Origin: Crocosphaera chwakensis CCY0110
GTDB lineage: Bacteria; Cyanobacteriota; Cyanobacteriia; Cyanobacteriales; Microcystaceae
Direction of reading: 5' to 3'
DNA: 10,509 nt
Assembly: GCF_000169335.1 (NCBI RefSeq)
Contig: NZ_AAXW01000103.1
Span: 1-10,509 of the forward strand
Shown here: piece after piece, positions 6,840 to 10,509 of the stretch
How the letters are laid out: the number at the start of each line of letters is the position of its first letter
Numbering within the stretch: position 1 is the first letter of the stretch
Position numbers and translations under genes: made by a program
The notes under the pieces: generated by a model
Databases searched by the model: none
What the model was told of the DNA's origin: nothing
Seen by the model: only the letters and a program-made list of their open reading frames with translations

Positions 6840-6939
6840 TTTCTATTTTCCCCACACTTAAGATGAATTCTCAGAAATTATAAAAATAAAGATTTTAATA
6901 AATAGTAGTTATTTACACACTTTTATAATTTGTAATATA

Positions 6940-7038
6940 TTAAGCAGAGTGACAAAACACCGATAAAAAAATAAAACCCATAGCCATTCCTACTACTAAA
7001 ATTAGTAACAATAACTTAGATAAAAATTTTATTTGCAC
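6940..7038 (-). CDS. 32-aa hydrophobic membrane peptide with a perfect Shine-Dalgarno
   Basis: On the minus strand AGGAGG (7049-7044) is followed, after five bases, by GTG (7038-7036) and an open frame of 32 codons to TAA 6940-6942. The peptide begins MQIKFLSKLL, continues with one strongly hydrophobic helix (LLILVVGMAMGFIFLSV) and ends FCHSA, so a single membrane segment with a positively charged N-terminus is predicted. The ATG that overlaps this GTG reads only three codons to a stop. This is the best ribosome site in the window, which is the main reason to believe the gene. Possible roles include a small subunit of a membrane complex or a toxin-like peptide; neither can be chosen from the sequence. 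Confidence 0.5.
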   Translation of the reverse strand: MQIKFLSKLLLLILVVGMAMGFIFLSVFCHSA

Positions 7039-7107
7039 ATTAACCTCCTCTTTTCTTCAACTATCACTATATATCTTTATTTTAAAAAAGTTTTTATTAA
7101 TTTAAAC

Positions 7108-7281
7108 TTAGAAAAAGTCATCTTTAAGTTCACTAAAGGTATAATCTCTCCCTACCCAGTATTTCCAATCATTTACTGCTTCATTCGTCGTTTCATCAGC
7201 ATCAACGGGACTAATCTCAGACAAAGATACCGAAAAAACATCCTGACAGTTTTTTTCTGTGTAGCGAATATCTACCCTCAT
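7108..7281 (-). CDS. 57-aa hypothetical protein, same frame as the upstream 71-aa ORF
   Basis: ATG 7281 opens 57 codons ending at TAA 7108-7110. The sequence (MRVDIRYTEKNCQDVFSVSL at the start, VNDWKYWVGRDYTFSELKDD near the end) has the mixed composition of a real soluble protein. AGGA lies only two bases before the ATG, which is close for a ribosome site. The frame is continuous with the ORF at 7288-7503, separated only by a TAA and two codons. The two could therefore be a translationally coupled pair, or one gene split by a nonsense mutation. No family recognised. Confidence 0.45.
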   Translation of the reverse strand: MRVDIRYTEKNCQDVFSVSLSEISPVDADETTNEAVNDWKYWVGRDYTFSELKDDFF

Positions 7282-7287
7282 TTCCTG

Positions 7288-7503
7288 TTAATCAAGCCGT
7301 TTTGTCGAGACACTCACCCACCATTTTGCTAATCTTTCAAGGGCTTCTCCTACAACTTCTGGTTCTAAATCTAAGGCATTACTAATTCCATAATTAGCTA
7401 AATACCAAGCACTAATCGTTTCAGTAGATGGTAAAAACCTCTCAGTTGAATCCGAAAATTTTAGAGGAATATCAATACCATTAATGGTATTGATATTCCT
7501 CAA
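7288..7503 (-). CDS. 71-aa hypothetical protein starting inside a palindrome
   Basis: The frame has no ATG. TTG 7503 is the only usual start codon and gives 71 aa. The first dozen residues (RNINTINGIDIP) are encoded by the 38-bp palindrome at 7464-7501. The remainder (STETISAWYLANYGISNALD, then EVVGEALERLAKWW) looks like a genuine helical soluble protein. AGAG about ten bases upstream is a weak ribosome site. Together with the pieces on both sides this may be the middle of a decayed gene. No family recognised. Confidence 0.4.
   Translation of the reverse strand: MRNINTINGIDIPLKFSDSTERFLPSTETISAWYLANYGISNALDLEPEVVGEALERLAKWWVSVSTKRLD
7464..7501. repeat. Perfect 38-bp palindrome without spacer
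   Basis: The half GAGGAATATCAATACCATT (7464-7482) is followed directly by its exact reverse complement (7483-7501), giving 19 matching base pairs. It spans the end of one small minus-strand frame and the start of the next. Confidence 0.9.
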
Positions 7504-7660
7504 ACCAACGCTCTTGATAAGTATTATTGTAAGCCTTCTCTATCTGTCTGTTGTCATTAATCGAAACCCTTAAAGATGTTTTTGAAGAAAGTAGCATCAT
7601 AGCAATTAGCTCAAAGTTCTTTGTCTAAAATAGTCTTCCTTTTACGGACACGAGAATCAT
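7481..7660 (-). pseudogene. Possible remnant reading frame upstream of the palindrome
   Basis: One minus-strand frame reads from ATG 7660 (MILVSVKGRLF, with AATAG-like AT-rich sequence before it), meets TAG at 7625-7627, and stays open through ATG 7600 for 39 codons (including SLRVSINDNRQIEKAYNN and TYQERWFEEYQYH) to a TAA in the centre of the palindrome (7481-7483). Its composition is protein-like, but it is broken at both ends. It may be the front of a gene whose later parts are the frames at 7503-7288 and 7281-7108, or a short independent gene starting at 7600. Evidence is compositional only. Confidence 0.25.
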
Positions 7661-7741
7661 ACTAATAATGCTTCACTATTGAGAAATCTTTATTTTAATT
7701 TCAACTTTCTTACACAAATCTAAACATAAGATTTCAAGAAT

Positions 7742-8002
7742 TTAAGCATTATATATTAGCCAATTTCCATCATTACTCCAGAGAAGATCACTACTTAAAG
7801 AAATTACGCCTCCTGGTTCTAATGATTCTTGAGCAATTCCTGTGACACAATATTGTCCCCAGAAAGAGCGCAGTAAAAATACTTCTGTTTTTTCTCCTCG
7901 TTTCGCTCCATTTGTATAACCATATAAGACACGCCCTTGAGCCACAGTCGTTTCTAATTCTGGACGTTTTTTTACTAACTCCTCAACAGCTTCTACAGAC
8001 AT
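7742..8002 (-). CDS. 86-aa hypothetical protein
   Basis: ATG 8002 is preceded at eight bases by GGAG within GGGGAG, a good ribosome site. The 86-aa product begins MSVEAVEELVKKRPELETTV, a helical charged start, and continues with alternating strand-like stretches (GRVLYGYTNG, EVFLLRSFWGQYCVTGIAQE) and the ending NDGNWLIYNA. No signal peptide, membrane segment or catalytic motif is visible, and I recognise no family. It lies downstream of the HU gene on the same strand with a 73-bp gap and no clear terminator between them, so read-through from the HU promoter is possible. Confidence 0.6.
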   Translation of the reverse strand: MSVEAVEELVKKRPELETTVAQGRVLYGYTNGAKRGEKTEVFLLRSFWGQYCVTGIAQESLEPGGVISLSSDLLWSNDGNWLIYNA

Positions 8003-8075
8003 AGTAATAGCTCCCCACTTTTTTCCCTACAAGATAATCAAGTTCTCGTAAAAAAACAAGGTTTTTCTCAAAAGT

Positions 8076-8351
8076 TCATGGTTTGACCTTCTCTTTGAAT
8101 GCTTTACCGGCGCTGAAAGCAGGAATAGTTGTTGCAGGGATAGTTAAAGATTCCCCCGTTTGCGGATTTTTACCCTGTCTTTCTTTGCGAGGCCGCGGTT
8201 CAAAAGTCCCGAAACCCACAAGGGTTAATTTGTCCCCATTAGCAACGGTTTCGACTATGGTTTCAGTGGTAGCATTGAGTATCTTGGTGACTACCGACTG
8301 AGGTTGACCAGTTTCAGCAGCAATCGCTTTTACCAGTTGCTCTTTGTTCAT
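8076..8351 (-). CDS. hup: HU-family nucleoid DNA-binding protein
   Basis: A 91-aa histone-like HU protein that dimerises, binds and bends DNA with little sequence preference, and compacts the nucleoid. It begins MNKEQLVKAIAAETG, the classical HU N-terminus. It contains the dimer core VVTKILNATTETIVETVANG and the signature GFGTFEPRPRKERQGKNPQT, whose KNPQTG holds the DNA-intercalating proline. The ending AFSAGKAFKEKVKP is also typical, and the length is normal for the family. A longer frame runs upstream to 8402, but ATG 8351 is the right start: the added residues are unlike HU, and the promoter -10 box at 8385-8380 lies inside that extension, so it would not be transcribed. In this family IHF/HU proteins can also assist CRISPR spacer integration in some bacteria; no such link is shown here. 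Confidence 0.95.
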   Translation of the reverse strand: MNKEQLVKAIAAETGQPQSVVTKILNATTETIVETVANGDKLTLVGFGTFEPRPRKERQGKNPQTGESLTIPATTIPAFSAGKAFKEKVKP

Positions 8352-8379
8352 AATCTGATTAATAATTGATAAGATTGTG

Positions 8380-8410
8380 ATTATAACTAGCTTAACCCCC
8401 ACGTTGTCAA
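8380..8410 (-). promoter_or_regulatory. Consensus promoter of the HU gene
   Basis: On the minus strand TTGACA (8410-8405) and TATAAT (8385-8380) are both exact consensus hexamers. The spacer is 19 bp, longer than the ideal 17. The predicted start lies about 20-25 bases before ATG 8351. Confidence 0.65.
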
Positions 8411-8501
8411 GATTTTTTGGAGATTTTTGCTCTTGAGGAAATTTATAATCAAGCTAATTTTGTTCTCTTAAGTAAATATCTTATCACCGTAATTCAATAA
8501 T

Positions 8502-8765
8502 TTACTTGTCAAAAAATTGTTCAACTTGACATTCTGACAAAGCTCTTGGTTCTATTTTTTGAAACTGCTCAATCTTCTTAAGATAGATTCGGGCTGATGA
8601 AAGATCACTAATGTGTAGCAATACCATATCTTTATACATAGCATCACTGGGAGATATTTTCTCTAAAAATAAATCTCTAAGTTGATTTTTATCAATTTCA
8701 AAATCTAACTGCTTTAAAAATAAATCTCTTTTATTCGGACGACAAGACACTAAATACCAGTTCAT
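8502..8765 (-). CDS. Small NusG N-terminal (NGN)-like protein
   Basis: An 87-aa protein whose order of elements resembles the NGN domain of NusG/RfaH transcription elongation factors. It has a first strand MNWYLVSCRP (NusG: MxWYVVxT), then a helix KRDLFLKQLD. EKISPSD stands where NusG has VPTE, the strand YKDMVLLHIS stands where it has GYVLV, and the helix SARIYLKKIEQFQKIEP follows. The KOW domain of true NusG is absent. The domain call is inference from pattern and could be wrong; a free-standing NGN-like protein might bind RNA polymerase or be a diverged orphan. The start ATG 8765 has no clear ribosome site. The gene has its own probable promoter and lies upstream of HU on the same strand with a 150-bp gap. 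Confidence 0.6.
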   Translation of the reverse strand: MNWYLVSCRPNKRDLFLKQLDFEIDKNQLRDLFLEKISPSDAMYKDMVLLHISDLSSARIYLKKIEQFQKIEPRALSECQVEQFFDK

Positions 8766-8805
8766 TAAATCAAGAAAAATAAGTAACAGTTAATCAAATT
8801 AATAT

Positions 8806-8833
8806 GTTATAATAATCTAGTCATCTAAGTCAA
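8806..8833 (-). promoter_or_regulatory. Probable promoter of the NGN-like gene
   Basis: On the minus strand TTGACT (8833-8828), a 16-bp spacer and TATAAC (8811-8806) lie about 40 bp before ATG 8765. The TTGACT word recurs twice more to the right, at 8854-8849 (as TTGACT within ATTGACTC) and 8867-8862, between this promoter and the divergent RNB gene. Confidence 0.4.
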
Positions 8834-8905
8834 TGATTTAAAAGATTGAGTCAATTAAAAAAGTCAACTATAAAAGTAGTTTATTTAAAATAACCGAAAG
8901 AAAAA

Positions 8906-10438
8906 GTGGCGAAAGCATTACCAATTATCCGTCAAGAAATCGCACAATTACTGGACAATAATATATCCCTGACTCACCGAGAAGCGGTACTAGGTTTTAC
9001 GATTGATGGAGAAACGTCAAAAGACCTCGACGATGCTTTGTGGATAGAACCAAAGCAATCAGGAACCGTAGTATCTGTTCATATTTCGGATGTCTCGGCA
9101 ATCATTCAACCAGGGTCTTCCTTAGAAGCTAATGCACTATCACAGGTGGAAACTCGGTATTTAGCCACGAAAAATAAACCCATGTTTCCCCATGAACTTT
9201 CCGAGGATAAATTATCCCTTCTCGAAAATAAATTGCGTTTAACGGTGACAATTCGCATTACCCTTGATGAATCAGCGAATATCAAAAATACTTCACTGCA
9301 TTTAACCCATTTAACGAGTTTACAACGCTTTTCTTATAAGTCGGCTGATGCCACCCTTCATGACCCTTCATCGCCCTTTTTCCAAATGCTCCGTTACTGT
9401 GAACTATGGGCGCAAAAATTATCCTGGAAACGTCAAGATGTCGGTGCTATTGGTTTAAGCCGTGTTGCTGGGGTCAGCTTAGATGAAGAGGGGCGTATCC
9501 TCACTACCCCAATGTATCATTCACAGCAAATCATTCAAGAATTTATGATCCTTGCGAATACCGCAGTTGCCAGTTTAGCCGAGAAGCATCCCTTACCCCT
9601 CCTTTACCGGAACCATACTGCTTCTGCGATCGCACCCAAGAGTAAAGAATTAATCGAAACCTTAACGACACTGGGTTTACCGGAATTAGTGCGACAGAAG
9701 TTGCAAAGTTGGTTAAATCCTGCTACTTACTCTCCTGCTGTCATTGGTCACTTTGCCTTAGCTTTACCAGCCTACACCCACTTTACTTCCCCGATTCGTC
9801 GAGTGGCTGATTACGTCAACCATCGTATTCTTAAAGCAGTTTTCATAGAAGGCAAAGAATCCCCTTACACCCTAGAAGAACTACAAGCGATCGCTAACCA
9901 CATTAATAGTAAACGCACCCAAGTCAAAGAACTACGAGACGAACATTTTCGTGAGAAACGCCTCAATCAAACCGTAAATATATTACGGGATAAGGACAAG
10001 ATTGAGAATCTTTCGGATAAAGAGTTTTCTCAAATCGTTAAAGATAGTCTCAGGGTGTCAAAGTTAGATAAAATCGTACCCGAAGCTATCTCTAGAATTG
10101 AGCAAGGTAATATTAAACCAGTAGATTTATATTACCTAATCTTTGGAGATTATAATAATTTAGACAATAAGGAATTACTCAAAAACAGCATTTTAGATTA
10201 TCTAGAAGAAAAACAAGTAGAAGCCACTCAAATTATTCAAATAGCAGGGACGACAAATCAAACAACCGTAGAATACATTGAAAAGACAACCGCATCGGGT
10301 AAATTTGCTTTTTGGTCTGTCTTAGAAGGAGAAACCACAGCAACGCCTGGAATTGCCAGTAATAAACAAGCAGCTAAACATCACGCTAATTATTTGTTGA
10401 TAGAAAGGAGTGTTAGATCAGAGTTTAGTGCCACCTGA
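8906..10438 (+). CDS. RNase II/R-family exoribonuclease (RNB domain) with dsRNA-binding-like C-terminus
   Basis: A 510-aa protein built around an RNB catalytic domain (about 25-310), which degrades RNA 3' to 5' one nucleotide at a time using Mg2+. Visible motifs: TIDGETSKDLDDALW (32-46), with the four metal-site aspartates D34, D40, D42 and D43; VSVHISDVS (57-64); FPHELSEDKLSL (94-105); EFMILANTAVA (212-222); LYRNH (233-237); and HFTSPIRRVADYVNHR (292-307). Catalytic residues look intact. It lacks the N-terminal cold-shock domains and the C-terminal S1 domain of ordinary RNase II/R. Instead, after a helical linker, residues about 452-500 (VEYIEKTTASGKFAFWSVLE, then ATPGIASNKQAAKHHANYLL) resemble a dsRNA-binding domain with its terminal KQAAKHHA helix. 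The start is GTG 8906; GAAAG upstream is a weak ribosome site. Two HIP1 sites lie inside. No terminator is visible in the remaining 71 bases. Confidence 0.88.
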   Translation: MAKALPIIRQEIAQLLDNNISLTHREAVLGFTIDGETSKDLDDALWIEPKQSGTVVSVHISDVSAIIQPGSSLEANALSQVETRYLATKNKPMFPHELSEDKLSLLENKLRLTVTIRITLDESANIKNTSLHLTHLTSLQRFSYKSADATLHDPSSPFFQMLRYCELWAQKLSWKRQDVGAIGLSRVAGVSLDEEGRILTTPMYHSQQIIQEFMILANTAVASLAEKHPLPLLYRNHTASAIAPKSKELIETLTTLGLPELVRQKLQSWLNPATYSPAVIGHFALALPAYTHFTSPIRRVADYVNHRILKAVFIEGKESPYTLEELQAIANHINSKRTQVKELRDEHFREKRLNQTVNILRDKDKIENLSDKEFSQIVKDSLRVSKLDKIVPEAISRIEQGNIKPVDLYYLIFGDYNNLDNKELLKNSILDYLEEKQVEATQIIQIAGTTNQTTVEYIEKTTASGKFAFWSVLEGETTATPGIASNKQAAKHHANYLLIERSVRSEFSAT

Positions 10439-10509
10439 GTCATTGATGAAAGTTCTTTGCACGATGTTAATTCAGAGACAAACATAGCCCAAACGGTGGT
10501 AACTGATGA
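10439..10509. other. Tail of the window without recognisable feature
   Basis: These 71 bases after the RNB gene contain only a 13-codon frame, no hairpin with T-run and no RNA gene that I can see. Confidence 0.5.

Noticed and set aside
7033..7332. Plus-strand 99-aa frame
   Set aside because: It covers the minus-strand 57-aa frame, which has better protein character. Its Ile/Phe/Tyr-rich composition fits AT-rich non-coding sequence, and no ribosome site precedes it.
8041..8075. AAAAAC/GTTTTT hairpin after the HU gene as a terminator
   Set aside because: The stem is only A-T pairs plus one G-C, too weak to call on sequence alone.
8083..8301. Plus-strand 72-aa frame
   Set aside because: It is antisense to the HU gene, which is certain.

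Overview
The window looks like the chromosome of a cyanobacterium. The base composition is AT-rich. The octamer GCGATCGC (HIP1, typical of cyanobacterial genomes) occurs five times, at 4891, 5227, 6593, 9626 and 9887, where chance would give well under one. Two proteins carry PEP-CTERM sorting tails, and a WYL-domain regulator lies near a CRISPR array. The genus cannot be fixed from the sequence; a unicellular Cyanothece/Crocosphaera-like organism is only a guess.

Left part (1-3204): the 3' end of an HtrA/Deg-type serine protease (PDZ domain only) converges with a WYL-domain transcriptional regulator on the minus strand. Two plus-strand genes for exported proteins follow. One is a small PEP-CTERM protein. 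The other is a cysteine-containing secreted protein whose last quarter has apparently gone out of frame through a one-base change. A strong intrinsic terminator ends this second gene four bases before the CRISPR array.

Centre (3208-4980): a CRISPR array of 20 repeats (36 bp) and 19 spacers (32-43 bp). The 12 left repeats and 8 right repeats carry two different alleles of the loop. The terminator leaves no room for a promoter on the left, and the right flank is a long intergenic region full of overlapping inverted repeats. I therefore infer that the leader is on the right and that transcription runs leftward. No cas gene lies in the window, so the array is either orphan or served by cas genes outside it. 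Two spacers appear to come from the same kind of gene, one with 24-bp tandem repeats.

Right of the leader (4981-6444): a small basic coiled-coil protein of unknown function has a good promoter bracketed by an inverted repeat. It converges, with a 21-bp overlap, on a secreted endonuclease/exonuclease/phosphatase-fold protein with a PEP-CTERM tail.

6445-8765: a run of short minus-strand genes. It holds a conserved-looking 76-aa protein, a 32-aa membrane peptide with a perfect Shine-Dalgarno, a set of short or broken reading frames around a perfect 38-bp palindrome, an 86-aa hypothetical protein, an HU-type nucleoid protein with a consensus promoter, and a small NusG N-domain-like protein. 8906-10438 encodes an RNase II/R-family exoribonuclease catalytic domain with an unusual dsRNA-binding-like tail in place of the usual S1 domain. 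The last 71 bases hold nothing recognisable.

Apart from the CRISPR array and possibly its regulator, the genes do not form an obvious single pathway. HU, the NGN-like protein and the RNB nuclease are neighbours with nucleic-acid roles, but the RNB gene is divergent from the other two.
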